Assembly: GCA_016932965.1 (NCBI GenBank) | Contig: JAFGBW010000061.1 | Location: forward strand, 1-17,521 | Source: Candidatus Auribacterota bacterium | Lineage (GTDB): Bacteria > Auribacterota > JAFGBW01 | DNA: 17,521 nucleotides | Direction of reading: 5' to 3' | Shown: one piece after another, positions 1-7,400 of the stretch | Layout: every line of letters begins with the position of its first letter | How positions within the stretch are numbered: position 1 is the first letter of the stretch | Program-made: the position numbers and the translations under genes | The notes under the pieces: generated by a model | The model's database searches: none | Told to the model about the DNA's origin: nothing | Seen by the model: the letters and a program-made list of their open reading frames with translations, nothing else

Positions 1-1103
1 AGTTCATCCAGATTGATGGTTGGATGAATCACATTATCCATGAAGGATGGCAGATTTCCGGCCAGTTCAAGGGCCCCTGCTGCTCCCATGCAATGACCGA
101 TCATGCTTTTGGTATTGTTGATATGAGTTTTAGGGCAATCGTGGAAGACTTCTTTGATGGCTTTAGCTTCTTCGATATCTCCTGAAATAGTGGAAGTCGC
201 ATGCGTGCTGATCAGATCTACTTCTTGAGGCCCGAGTCCCGCCATTTTCAGGGCATTTTGGATGCACTGAACCTGCCTTGGAGCATAAGGCAGGACAAAA
301 TCATGGGCGTCTGATAAAATGGAGTGTCCGATCAGTTCCCCGTATATCTTTGCGCCTCTTTTGACTGCATCATCGAGTCTTTCTAGTATAAACAGGCATC
401 CGCCTTCCGAAATCACGATGCCATTTCTGTTTTTATCGAAGGGTCTGCTGGCTTTTTGCGGATCGGTATGTTCCGCAAGGGCTCCCTGGCTTTTAAATGC
501 AGCAAAGATGCCGAATGTGTGAATGGCTTCTGAAACGCCTCCGGCTATGGCGGCATCGATTTCATCCAGGAGCAGCATCTGCGCCCCCTGAATCAGTCCG
601 AGATTTCCGGCAGCACAGGCTCCCCCCAGGCAGTAATGCGGGCCGGTGATCCCCATATTCAGGGTGAGTTCTCCTGCAGGATTGTTCGCCACAGTCCTTG
701 GATTATGGTGATGTGTCCAGAAGCGGACATCATGGTTGTACTGGGAAAACTGGTATATCTCATTTTCGGTTTCTACATTGCCGTGTTCGGTGATGCCGAT
801 ATACACACCGATCCTGGATGGATCAAGGGAGGTTTTATCCAGAGAAGAGTCTTTGAGAGCTTCATGGGCGCAATAGATTGAGATGGAGCCTGCCCGGGTT
901 CCTCTACGAAGCGCCTTTTTGCTCTGATAAAGGGTATCCGGGAAGGAACATATTCCGGCAACGGTTTTCCCGACATATCGGATTTCATAGGGTGAAATCC
1001 CGCTTCTACCGTCTATTAGCGCCTGACGGAACTGGGAAAGATTGTTGCCATTCGGGGCTGTCAGGCCGATTCCGGTGATCACGATTCGTTTAGGATAGTG
1101 CAT
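1..1103 (-). CDS. beta-ketoacyl-ACP synthase (KAS I/II, FabF-like), 3' end cut by window
   Basis: This frame is open from ATG at 1103 down to the window edge (367 codons), so about 45 C-terminal residues of a ~410-residue family are missing. The product is a thiolase-fold condensing enzyme that extends acyl chains with malonyl-ACP in the cytoplasm. It starts MHYPKRIVITGIGLTAPNG, typical of the family. The full Cys-His-His triad is visible: C163 in GGACAAG, H301 in STHATST and H337 in SMIGHCMGAAG. The glycine-rich AAGA stretch after H337 is also typical. The start has only a weak purine-rich AAGAAA upstream. The sequence departs from housekeeping FabF in the region around residues 105-140 (ENEIYQFSQY, then a His-rich HHHN), so a secondary-lipid or polyketide-type role is possible. 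That role is inference; the family assignment is firm. Confidence 0.93.
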   Translation of the reverse strand, partial: MHYPKRIVITGIGLTAPNGNNLSQFRQALIDGRSGISPYEIRYVGKTVAGICSFPDTLYQSKKALRRGTRAGSISIYCAHEALKDSSLDKTSLDPSRIGVYIGITEHGNVETENEIYQFSQYNHDVRFWTHHHNPRTVANNPAGELTLNMGITGPHYCLGGACAAGNLGLIQGAQMLLLDEIDAAIAGGVSEAIHTFGIFAAFKSQGALAEHTDPQKASRPFDKNRNGIVISEGGCLFILERLDDAVKRGAKIYGELIGHSILSDAHDFVLPYAPRQVQCIQNALKMAGLGPQEVDLISTHATSTISGDIEEAKAIKEVFHDCPKTHINNTKSMIGHCMGAAGALELAGNLPSFMDNVIHPTINLDE

Positions 1104-1120
1104 AATTTTTCTTTAGTATG

Positions 1121-1143
1121 CATGGGAATATTTTATTCCCATG
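1121..1143 (-). repeat. perfect 9-bp inverted repeat with 5-nt loop, 5' of the KAS gene
   Basis: CATGGGAAT and ATTCCCATG flank a 5-base ATTTT loop. The element ends 17 bases before the KAS start codon. No U-tract follows on either strand, so it does not look like an intrinsic terminator. A leader hairpin or an operator for the KAS gene fits better. The symmetry is directly visible; the function is inferred. Confidence 0.55.
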
Positions 1144-1177
1144 AAAGTACCTATAAAATTTTTTGAAAAAAGGATGG

Positions 1178-1203
1178 AAAAACTTTTTTGCAAAAAAGTT
1201 TTT
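1178..1203 (-). terminator. perfect 26-bp A/T-rich palindrome downstream of gpmA, possible terminator
   Basis: The two halves are exact reverse complements centred between 1190 and 1191: AAAAAC, TTTTTT, G, then the mirror image. It lies about 30 bases past the gpmA stop on the minus strand and contains T-runs on both strands. The stem has only two types of G/C position and almost no loop, so it would be a weak intrinsic terminator. It could instead be a binding site or simply tract symmetry. Confidence 0.35.
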
Positions 1204-1230
1204 TGCATATTTTATTCTCTTTGTAAAAAA

Positions 1231-1980
1231 TCATTTCTTTGCCTTGCCCTGGTTGGCAACAGAGAGCATGGCTTCGTTGATTTTTTCCTGGTCGCCGAGA
1301 TAGTAGTGCTTGATGGGTTTCAACTCGGCATCCAGTTCATAAATGAGGGGAATGCCAGTGGGGATATTCAGCTCGACAATCGCTTCATCCGAGACGTTAT
1401 CCAGGTATTTCACCAGGGCGCGCAGAGAATTTCCATGCGCAGCAATAAGGACTCTTTTTCCGGATTTAACATCGGGTGCGATCTGATCATGCCAGGCAGG
1501 AAGAAAACGGGACACCGTGTCTTTCAGGCATTCGGTGAGCGGAAGCTCCGTTGAAGAAAGCCCGCTGTAGCGGGGTTCATTGCCGGGGAATCGGGAATCG
1601 GTTTTTTCCAGCATCGGTGGAGGGATGCCATAACTCCTTCTCCAGATGAGCACCTGTTTGTCCCCGTATTTTTCCGCGGTTTCCGCCTTGTTCAGGCCCT
1701 GCAGAGCGCCATAGTGACGCTCATTCAGCCTCCAGTTGCGGTAAACAGGAATCCACATGAGGTCCATTTCGTCCATGACTGACCATAATGTCCGGATCGC
1801 TCTTTTTAAGACAGACGTGTAAGCCACATCAAAAATATAGCCCTCCTTTTTCAGAAGCAAACCCGCGTTTTTTGCCTCTTCTTTTCCCTTGTCGGATAAA
1901 TCAACGTCTGTCCAGCCGGTAAAACGGTTTTCCTTATTCCATGTACTTTCGCCGTGTCTCAATAAAACCAGTTTGTGCAT
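1231..1980 (-). CDS. gpmA: 2,3-bisphosphoglycerate-dependent phosphoglycerate mutase
   Basis: Interconverts 3- and 2-phosphoglycerate in glycolysis/gluconeogenesis, cytoplasmic. The 249-residue length is standard for bacterial dPGM. Family signatures are complete: LLRHGES at 6-12 with the phosphorylated H9, the [12 protein letters not shown] segment, R60 in the LKRAIRT stretch, the catalytic Glu87 in [10 protein letters not shown], and the second active-site His182 in [10 protein letters not shown]. The start ATG at 1980 has an ideal AAGGAGA ribosome binding site about 5 bases upstream. No frameshift or missing catalytic residue is seen. It is a housekeeping gene and gives no functional link to the matrix genes on the other strand. 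Confidence 0.98.
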   Translation of the reverse strand: MHKLVLLRHGESTWNKENRFTGWTDVDLSDKGKEEAKNAGLLLKKEGYIFDVAYTSVLKRAIRTLWSVMDEMDLMWIPVYRNWRLNERHYGALQGLNKAETAEKYGDKQVLIWRRSYGIPPPMLEKTDSRFPGNEPRYSGLSSTELPLTECLKDTVSRFLPAWHDQIAPDVKSGKRVLIAAHGNSLRALVKYLDNVSDEAIVELNIPTGIPLIYELDAELKPIKHYYLGDQEKINEAMLSVANQGKAKK

Positions 1981-2071
1981 AATGTCTCCTTATATAGTGT
2001 CTCTCCCACCCATGATGACCTATCGTCATTTTTACGGGGAAAAGACGATTAAAACATTAAAATAATAAAAG

Positions 2072-2099
2072 ATGATATGTTCATTATGTGCAAAATCAA
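2072..2099 (-). promoter_or_regulatory. possible sigma70-type promoter for gpmA
   Basis: On the minus strand TTGATT (2099-2094) is followed after 16 bases by TATCAT (2077-2072), four and five matches to the consensus hexamers. Transcription would begin near 2065 and give a leader of about 85 bases. The region is AT-rich, so chance matches are likely and this is a tentative call. Confidence 0.3.
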
Positions 2100-2126
2100 A
2101 GTGTTATAACATCCTTTAAATAGGAT

Positions 2127-2152
2127 TCACCACGAAGGACACGAAGAGCACG
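2127..2152 (+). repeat. left arm of perfect 26-bp inverted repeat
   Basis: The arm begins TCACCACGAAGGACACGAAG and ends AGCACG. It is an exact reverse complement of 2256-2281. Inside the arm the ACGAAG word recurs, so the unit is itself quasi-periodic. From memory, ACGAAGGACACGAAGAGCACG-like words are dispersed in many environmental bacterial genomes; I could not verify this here. Confidence 0.85.
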
Positions 2153-2255
2153 CAGATTTTTTATGAAAGCAAAAAATATTAATTTTTTATATGAAAATTT
2201 TTACTGGTCACACGCTTCCATGGAAATGACTTTTCAATCATGATTATTTTTTTTT

Positions 2256-2281
2256 CGTGCTCTTCGTGTCCTTCGTGGTGA
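2256..2281 (-). repeat. right arm of perfect 26-bp inverted repeat
   Basis: Exact reverse complement of 2127-2152, separated from it by 103 AT-rich bases. No target-site duplication is visible outside the arms and no transposase lies between them. It could be a small non-autonomous element, a REP-type repeat pair, or a long transcribed hairpin downstream of the 575-residue gene. Confidence 0.85.
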
Positions 2282-2373
2282 TAAAAATATTATTTCGTTT
2301 TTTGCTCAAAATCAGGGTAAACGGGACAAGCTCTATATAAATTTTCTAAGATGATACGCAGCTTTCTCATTAT

Positions 2374-4101
2374 TTATCTTTTCAGTCTGCTCAAATCCAG
2401 CACTTTCTTGTTCCCTTCAGAAAAGATGACTGTGAACGGAAGCTGACGAAGCACTTCAAATTGTTTCTCTTCAGCGGCACTAAAAGCCTCCTTAATCCAT
2501 TGACGGAACGGATTGAAATAATGAGGGGGCGTTATATAATGACCTGTGTCGATCACCAGATATTGAACTCTCCCGATATCCCGAAGCAAAATAAGGGGGG
2601 ACACCTCAGTTGCAAAATAAGCTTCAATGAGCATTCGCATCCGTGTCCGCATTTCATCCGCGTATTTTTTATGATAGGCGTAATGAGTCTCAAAGCTGAC
2701 CCAGACCGGACGCATGGAGAGATACGGCACAGGTGCCATCAGGTTCGGCCAGCCTGCAATGAGAGAATCCCTGGGCAGGGTCCCGATAAAATCATAGAGT
2801 TTTTCATTTTTGGGTATGCTCACGGTGATCCCGGCGGAAGGATTGATTTCTCCACCGAAAAATAGAAGACAGGAACCGCATATGAGAGAGGTTGAAAAAG
2901 CGCGTAAGAAAGAAACCCATTTTTTTAGAGAAGAGAGTGAAACGGATAACAGATCCGGCAAAGCAGATGAAGCAATCGGAAGAAGGATCACGGTAAAAAC
3001 CGGGATGGGGTAAGCCAGAACACGCTGGGGCCAGAATAAATAGGGAGTAAAAATCCTGGAAAGGATGTATCCGACGGATACTGCCAGGATGAGCGCGGTG
3101 AGACGGCGGATAGAGGAGTCATTCAGAACCAGGTATATCCATCCTGCGGCTATGACCATCCAGTAAAAAAGGAGCAGTAATTTTTTCCGGGCAGCCCCTT
3201 TTTCCGGATGGCCATCCCCATTGATCCATTTTCTCAGATGATGGTTCCACGGTCTCCCCTGGGAGCCGGTTAGGGTGCTTTCTGTGAATGCCTTGAAACC
3301 CTCCTGGAGTGGAAAATGATAGTCCGGCCTGTCGCTGGCTCTGCATCGCCCTCCTTCTCCTGCTTCCGGATAAGTCTGCACATCAGAAGGTGTTAGAAGC
3401 GGGCCGTAATGGTTTGAAGAAAGAAATGTCGGTGTCAGAATCAGCACAAAAAAATAGCCGGTCAGAAGAAAGAGGGTCATGCGGTATTTTTTTGACCAGA
3501 ATAGAGCCTGTCCAAGGTCTTTTTCAGGAAAGAGAAAAAAGATGATGAACAAAGCGAGGCCGGCCGGCACTGCCATGACTGGATAAAACGTGCCTGACAG
3601 AAGAATCAAAGCGATCAGCCGGTCCATGCGACCCCATATACATGCCGCGGCAATCCATGCGAAAAGAGGGAAAGCGAAACTCCTGGGGAAACCTCCTTCT
3701 ATCCTTGATAAAAAGGTGTCCGTGGACAGGGTGAGGGCGAGTGTCCAGAAAGCGGGGATAAAACCGCCCAGTTTATAGGCAGCCGCAGTCAAGCCGGTCA
3801 GTAGGAGCAATAAAAGAACATAAGACAGGATTTTTCCAAAAATTCTGGGATCAATGAAATGCGATGCCATGGAATATACCGCCTTGTATCCGACAGGGAA
3901 ACAGGCCATGAAATAGCTTGAAGCATGATCATTTACAAGAAGTTCCGGATCATAACAGGATAAAAAAGGCACAATATGCTGTGTCGCATCGTCATTGAAA
4001 TTTGACGGATCAAAAGACCGTTTTATGTGAACGATAAGGGAAGGTCCGTATAGATATCCTATGATCAGGACCATTATTCCGATTTTCAATCCTGTCCGCA
4101 T
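2374..4101 (-). CDS. polytopic membrane protein, unknown function (GT-C-like layout)
   Basis: A 575-residue protein with roughly ten hydrophobic segments (first at about 7-25, then clusters at about 90-230 and 312-415) followed by a soluble C-terminal part of about 150 residues. Residues 36-38 are N-D-D just after the first membrane segment, in the first external loop. GT-C lipid-phosphosugar glycosyltransferases carry an acidic pair there, so a GT-C-type transferase is a possibility, but I do not recognise a named family. The start ATG at 4101 has AAGGAAA upstream. The gene is transcribed divergently from the curlin operon and shares its 111-bp upstream region. Confidence 0.85.
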   Translation of the reverse strand: MRTGLKIGIMVLIIGYLYGPSLIVHIKRSFDPSNFNDDATQHIVPFLSCYDPELLVNDHASSYFMACFPVGYKAVYSMASHFIDPRIFGKILSYVLLLLLLTGLTAAAYKLGGFIPAFWTLALTLSTDTFLSRIEGGFPRSFAFPLFAWIAAACIWGRMDRLIALILLSGTFYPVMAVPAGLALFIIFFLFPEKDLGQALFWSKKYRMTLFLLTGYFFVLILTPTFLSSNHYGPLLTPSDVQTYPEAGEGGRCRASDRPDYHFPLQEGFKAFTESTLTGSQGRPWNHHLRKWINGDGHPEKGAARKKLLLLFYWMVIAAGWIYLVLNDSSIRRLTALILAVSVGYILSRIFTPYLFWPQRVLAYPIPVFTVILLPIASSALPDLLSVSLSSLKKWVSFLRAFSTSLICGSCLLFFGGEINPSAGITVSIPKNEKLYDFIGTLPRDSLIAGWPNLMAPVPYLSMRPVWVSFETHYAYHKKYADEMRTRMRMLIEAYFATEVSPLILLRDIGRVQYLVIDTGHYITPPHYFNPFRQWIKEAFSAAEEKQFEVLRQLPFTVIFSEGNKKVLDLSRLKR

Positions 4102-4124
4102 ATTATATTTCCTTTAAAAAAAAC

Positions 4125-4154
4125 TTGACTTTAATTCATCCGTTAAATTATTAC
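4125..4154 (+). promoter_or_regulatory. candidate sigma70-type promoter of the curlin operon
   Basis: TTGACT at 4125-4130 matches the -35 consensus in five of six positions. TATTAC at 4149-4154 (18-base spacing) matches the -10 in four of six. Transcription would start near 4161, giving a leader of about 50 bases. It is the best hexamer pair in the region, but AT-richness makes it provisional. Confidence 0.45.
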
Positions 4155-4162
4155 TATCAAAA

Positions 4163-4181
4163 TTCTTTGTAGATCAAAGAA
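4163..4181 (+). promoter_or_regulatory. dyad TTCTTTG-N5-CAAAGAA, possible operator or leader hairpin
   Basis: A perfect 7-bp inverted repeat with a 5-base spacer (TAGAT) sits immediately downstream of the predicted -10 box. The spacing of the half-sites suits a dimeric regulator, and the position would allow roadblock repression. As RNA it could form a small hairpin at the 5' end of the mRNA. The symmetry is seen; the role is inferred. Confidence 0.5.
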
Positions 4182-4212
4182 CTTCTCATATCTCTACTCA
4201 AGGGGGAATCTG

Positions 4213-4983
4213 TTGAAAAAGACGCTTGTTTATGAGGCATATTCTCAAAACAGCTGTAACTGCACTTCGTTTATAAACTGCGGATTTCTAATAAAAGAAA
4301 TAAGATTCAACCGATCTGATTTATTCCAAATCCTGTTATTACCCTTTTGCGTTTTTCTCTTACTTATCCCGATGCGGCCTGTTTCGGCTGAAGATTCTTC
4401 GTCTTTCATACAGCAGAACGGAACCATGAACCTGGTTCAGGTCAGTCAGATCTCGGATTTAAATTTTATTCAGATTCAGCAGACAGGAAATGACAACGCC
4501 ATTACAATCCATCAGACGGGCCAGGCCAATATTTTTACAGCATTGCAGACAGGCGGGTTTCAGACTGCGGATATTGAGCAGAACGGAATCGATAACGAAA
4601 TTGAAATCACCCAGAATCTGGCGGAAAATCAGGCGCAGATTTCACAAAACGGAAGCCTGAATCTTGCCCATTGCATCCAAAACGGAAATTTCAATGAACT
4701 GTTTCTCTCTCAGCAGGGCAGTTCCAACCAGTCCAGCATCATTCAGGAGGGGGATTATCTGCGGGTCAACCAGGAACAGACAGGCGATTTCAATCAGGCT
4801 GAATCCAGCCAATGGGGAACAGACAACATCATTCATCAGATTCAAATCGGGAACTATAATAAGGCTTTTTGTCTCCAGGACGGGATGCATAACGAATGCA
4901 CCCAGATCCAGATGGGGAATGGTTATGAAATCAATATCAGTCAAAAAGGTTCTTATATGCAATGTCTGATTATTCAAAGTTAA
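4213..4983 (+). CDS. curlin-repeat amyloid protein 1 (CsgA/CsgB-like)
   Basis: Secreted curli-type fibre subunit. The TTG start at 4213 is preceded by AGGGGGA; no alternative ATG lies before residue 54. The N-terminus is unusually long for a signal peptide: a ~36-residue leader with three Cys, then a hydrophobic core (37-53) and a likely cleavage after PVSA (59). Residues 66-252 are 17 consecutive 11-residue units with pattern xxQxGxxNxxx, plus a final IIQS. Q is kept in all 17 units, G in 15 and N in 13. This is the strand-turn-strand register of curlin, predicting a long amyloid beta-solenoid. Four Cys remain in the mature part (154, 220, 229, 251), whereas E. coli CsgA has none. Whether it is major subunit or nucleator cannot be told from sequence. 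It is first in the operon with csgEFG. Confidence 0.9.
   Translation: MKKTLVYEAYSQNSCNCTSFINCGFLIKEIRFNRSDLFQILLLPFCVFLLLIPMRPVSAEDSSSFIQQNGTMNLVQVSQISDLNFIQIQQTGNDNAITIHQTGQANIFTALQTGGFQTADIEQNGIDNEIEITQNLAENQAQISQNGSLNLAHCIQNGNFNELFLSQQGSSNQSSIIQEGDYLRVNQEQTGDFNQAESSQWGTDNIIHQIQIGNYNKAFCLQDGMHNECTQIQMGNGYEINISQKGSYMQCLIIQS
4408..4968 (+). repeat. 17 tandem 33-bp units encoding 11-residue curlin half-repeats
   Basis: Codons 66-252 of the first curlin gene form 17 units in unbroken 11-residue register. Units are degenerate at DNA level but keep Gln at position 3, Gly at 5 and Asn at 8. The most divergent are those at residues 77-87 (S for G), 132-142 (L for G) and 176-186 (L for N). Confidence 0.9.
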
Positions 4984-5023
4984 GATGATCAATAGGTAAA
5001 TATAAAATAAGGAGGGAAAGAAA

Positions 5024-6073
5024 ATGAACACAAAAATCGGATCTTTAATCGTGAATTTTGCCTGTCTGGCCTGCCTGTCCGTCTATGCCTGCGCTGAAGG
5101 CAATCAGGCGACCAGCGATCAGAATGGCACCGGTAATCAGAGTGTGCAGACTCAAACAACCGGCAGCGGACATGGAATGGTGATGATTATCAGACAAAAC
5201 GGAGATTATAATACTGCAACTCAAAATCAAAATAATGACATCTCCACTACAGCCGAAATTTATCAATACTATGGGAACAATAATGCAGACCAGATACAGT
5301 TGGATTGTCAGAATAATCACGCTTATATTTACCAGGGTTATTATAACGGATCATGGTATTATGCATCATATAATTGTAATGCATTTCAGGAACAGAGTTC
5401 AGGGCATGATAACACTGCCCGTATTTATCAATACCCTTCAAACGATTCAAATGCGGGCCAATGGCAGAATTTAGGGCATAATAATTCAGCCACCATTGAT
5501 CAAATATATACAAACGGAGCGAGCGCCAGTCAATGGCAGGACAGTTCCGATACAACTTCTTCTGTATTATATATCATGCAGTACTACCAGAATCATGAGG
5601 CCTTGCAGCATCAGAATATGGGGAGCACGGGGGATGTGGCATACATAGAGCAATTCAGTTATAATGGCGGCGCGTGCTTTGCTGACCAGACTTTTATCAA
5701 TACGGCCAATATTCATACAAACATTCTGCAGTATGCAGGCAACGCGCTTGGCGAGAAAATGCATGCGGATCAAACTTTTGAGGATGCGACTTCCTGTACG
5801 GCTTTTATTTATCAGAACGGCAATCAGCTTGACGGGTTAAACTGGGCTACACAGGATATCCACGGCTACGGAAATTCGGCTACCATCTATCAATACGGCA
5901 GCAATTATAACGGCATCAGCGCTCTGCAGATCCAATATGGGGATCAAAATACCGCTTATATTACTCAAACCGGTATAAACAATATTGCCGATCAGGAACA
6001 ATATAACTTTCATGACAGCGCGACAACATTACAAAACGGCAATGCAAATAATAGTTCAATTTTCCAGCAATAA
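5024..6073 (+). CDS. curlin-like amyloid protein 2
   Basis: A 349-residue secreted protein with a short signal peptide (cleavage likely after YACA, residue 24) and ATG preceded by AAGGAGG. The mature part is rich in Q, N, G and Y with repeated curlin-type motifs such as QNGDYN, YQYYGNNN, YQYGSNYN, TQTGINN and LQNGNANN. Spacing between units is longer and less regular than in the preceding gene, with insertions between strand pairs. It is paralogous to the next gene over its whole length; the C-terminal ~95 residues align almost without gaps (for example GINNIADQEQ against GINNIAEQEQ). Four mature Cys (95, 118, 218, 258), of which three align with Cys of the paralogue. Likely a fibre subunit exported through CsgG; major versus minor role is unknown. 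Confidence 0.87.
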   Translation: MNTKIGSLIVNFACLACLSVYACAEGNQATSDQNGTGNQSVQTQTTGSGHGMVMIIRQNGDYNTATQNQNNDISTTAEIYQYYGNNNADQIQLDCQNNHAYIYQGYYNGSWYYASYNCNAFQEQSSGHDNTARIYQYPSNDSNAGQWQNLGHNNSATIDQIYTNGASASQWQDSSDTTSSVLYIMQYYQNHEALQHQNMGSTGDVAYIEQFSYNGGACFADQTFINTANIHTNILQYAGNALGEKMHADQTFEDATSCTAFIYQNGNQLDGLNWATQDIHGYGNSATIYQYGSNYNGISALQIQYGDQNTAYITQTGINNIADQEQYNFHDSATTLQNGNANNSSIFQQ

Positions 6074-6101
6074 TTAAAGAATGACAAGAAAGGAGACAAA
6101 A

Positions 6102-7400
6102 ATGAAAAAAAATGTTTGCTCGTCATTTTTTACACTCGTGTTTTTAATCTGCCTGTGCGGCATGGCGAATGCGGACGGCAACTGGACTTCGGTCAATCAG
6201 TCAGGAGCCTATAACAGTGTGATACAGTCTCAGATAACAGGCGGGGGAAGTAATATGGGAATGTCCGCCACTCAAACAGGAGACTACAATACCGCTTCTC
6301 AAGATCAGATAAACAACCAGACTTCTGTCTGCTGTTCTAACCAGCAGGGAAACGATAATCAGGCAACCCAGACTCAGACTGATTCTTCTATCATAGATAT
6401 GAATGCAAGGCAGGAAGGCAATAATTTAACCGCTGTCCAGAGTCAATCAGCTGTCGGAGATTCCTACATAGCCTGTCTGCAGAAAGAAGAAAATAACACG
6501 ATCACCCAGAATCAGTCCAATTCAGTGAATGTCAGTCTTGATGCGTTCCAGGCAGGATACTTCAACAGTATCAGTCAGGTTCAGGTGAATGCAACCGGTT
6601 CCAGTCTTGGAAGCTGTCATGAGTACTCGGGCCAGAACAACACCTCGATCCAGACACAGGCAGATTGCCAGAATAGTTCCGCGCTTATTTACCAGTCAGG
6701 AGTGCTTAACAATGCCAGTCAGGATCAAAGCAACGGACATGATAACCATGCGGAAATAGCCCAGGTCGGCGAGGCAAACGTCGCGCTTCAACTGCAAAAC
6801 AGCCCTCTCACTTCTTTTTCCTCCGCGTATATTTATCAGGCAAATTCCGGCCAAAATGCGGTACAATATATGGATCAGGGAAGTGTTGGAGACATAGCTT
6901 ATATAACACAATATGCTTATGGAGGATATTGCTACGCCGAGCAAAGATTTATCAATACATCGGGCAATACGGCTAACATCTGTCAGATAGGTGGTTTTTC
7001 TGTTTCCAATGCGTCTTCAGCGGTTCAACTCTTTCAAGGAGCTTCAGCCTGTACCAGCACCATTTATCAATGTGGTAATGAGTCTGACGGACTGAACCTC
7101 GCTTCCCAGGAAATCTGGGGGACCAATAATCATGCTTCCATCATTCAGTATGGAAATAATTACAGTGATCCCGTCATCAATGCCCGGCAGATTCAATATG
7201 CCTTTGATAATAACGCTGAAATTGAACAGTACGGCATTAATAATATTGCCGAGCAGGAACAAGTCGGCTATGGCAATACGGCTGTCCTTACCCAGAACGG
7301 CATCAATAATTATGCTCGTGAAGAGCAGTTTTCTTTTCAGGATACGGCAACCTATCATCAATCCGGAGAAGGGAACCATATTTTAAGCACACAGGGATAA
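6102..7400 (+). CDS. curlin-like amyloid protein 3, tandem paralogue of protein 2
   Basis: A 432-residue secreted protein. I chose ATG at 6102 over the in-frame ATG at 6081 because AAAGGAGA sits 6 bases before 6102 and the resulting N-terminus is a clean signal peptide (MKKNVCSSFFTLVFLICLCG, cleavage after GMANA, residue 24). The mature part carries many curlin-type QxGxxN motifs (NQSGAYN, TQTGDYN, QQGNDN, EQYGINN, TQNGINN). It aligns with the preceding gene at both ends and in the middle; extra repeats in the first half explain the greater length. Nine mature Cys, including an adjacent pair at 77-78; Cys 189, 277 and 317 align with 95, 218 and 258 of protein 2. Its TAA is immediately followed by the csgE ATG. 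Confidence 0.87.
   Translation: MKKNVCSSFFTLVFLICLCGMANADGNWTSVNQSGAYNSVIQSQITGGGSNMGMSATQTGDYNTASQDQINNQTSVCCSNQQGNDNQATQTQTDSSIIDMNARQEGNNLTAVQSQSAVGDSYIACLQKEENNTITQNQSNSVNVSLDAFQAGYFNSISQVQVNATGSSLGSCHEYSGQNNTSIQTQADCQNSSALIYQSGVLNNASQDQSNGHDNHAEIAQVGEANVALQLQNSPLTSFSSAYIYQANSGQNAVQYMDQGSVGDIAYITQYAYGGYCYAEQRFINTSGNTANICQIGGFSVSNASSAVQLFQGASACTSTIYQCGNESDGLNLASQEIWGTNNHASIIQYGNNYSDPVINARQIQYAFDNNAEIEQYGINNIAEQEQVGYGNTAVLTQNGINNYAREEQFSFQDTATYHQSGEGNHILSTQG

Larger units (their letters stand above)
1104..1230. other. AT-rich intergenic spacer between gpmA and the KAS gene
   Basis: No coding sequence is supported here. The spacer holds two separate inverted repeats, at 1121-1143 and 1178-1203, listed as their own features. 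Both genes flanking it run leftward, so the spacer lies downstream of gpmA and upstream of the KAS gene. The two may be separate transcription units, but no good promoter hexamers are evident. Confidence 0.6.
1981..2373. other. 393-bp non-coding region with inverted repeat and gpmA leader
   Basis: No convincing coding sequence on either strand. The right part (2121-2281) is an AT-rich stretch bounded by an exact 26-bp inverted repeat. The left part (1981-2100) is the leader of gpmA, with a possible promoter at 2072-2099 and small imperfect dyads around 2010-2050. The remainder (2282-2373) is AT-rich and holds nothing I can name; it lies just downstream of the 575-residue membrane protein gene. 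Confidence 0.6.
4102..4212. promoter_or_regulatory. divergent intergenic control region of the matrix operon
   Basis: This 111-bp AT-rich region separates the minus-strand membrane protein from the first curlin gene. It contains the candidate plus-strand promoter (4125-4154), a symmetric site (4163-4181) and the ribosome binding site AAGGGGGAA just before the TTG start at 4213. I see no clear minus-strand promoter. Confidence 0.6.

Noticed and set aside
1141-1554. 137-residue plus-strand open frame
   Set aside because: Most of it is antisense to gpmA, whose catalytic motifs are complete; the first part reads through a palindrome.
2127-2281. CRISPR array
   Set aside because: Only two repeat copies, in inverted orientation, with a 103-base spacer and no cas genes.
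2461-2865. 134-residue plus-strand open frame
   Set aside because: Antisense to the 575-residue membrane protein, with no ribosome binding site or domain.
6081-6101. Upstream in-frame ATG as start of the third curlin
   Set aside because: It lacks a ribosome binding site, and the ideal AAAGGAGA lies between it and the ATG at 6102, which gives a normal signal peptide.
5024-7400. Q/N-rich repeats considered as ice-binding, phage tail or low-complexity artefact
   Set aside because: The QxGxxN motif register, signal peptides and the immediate csgEFG context fit curlin far better.
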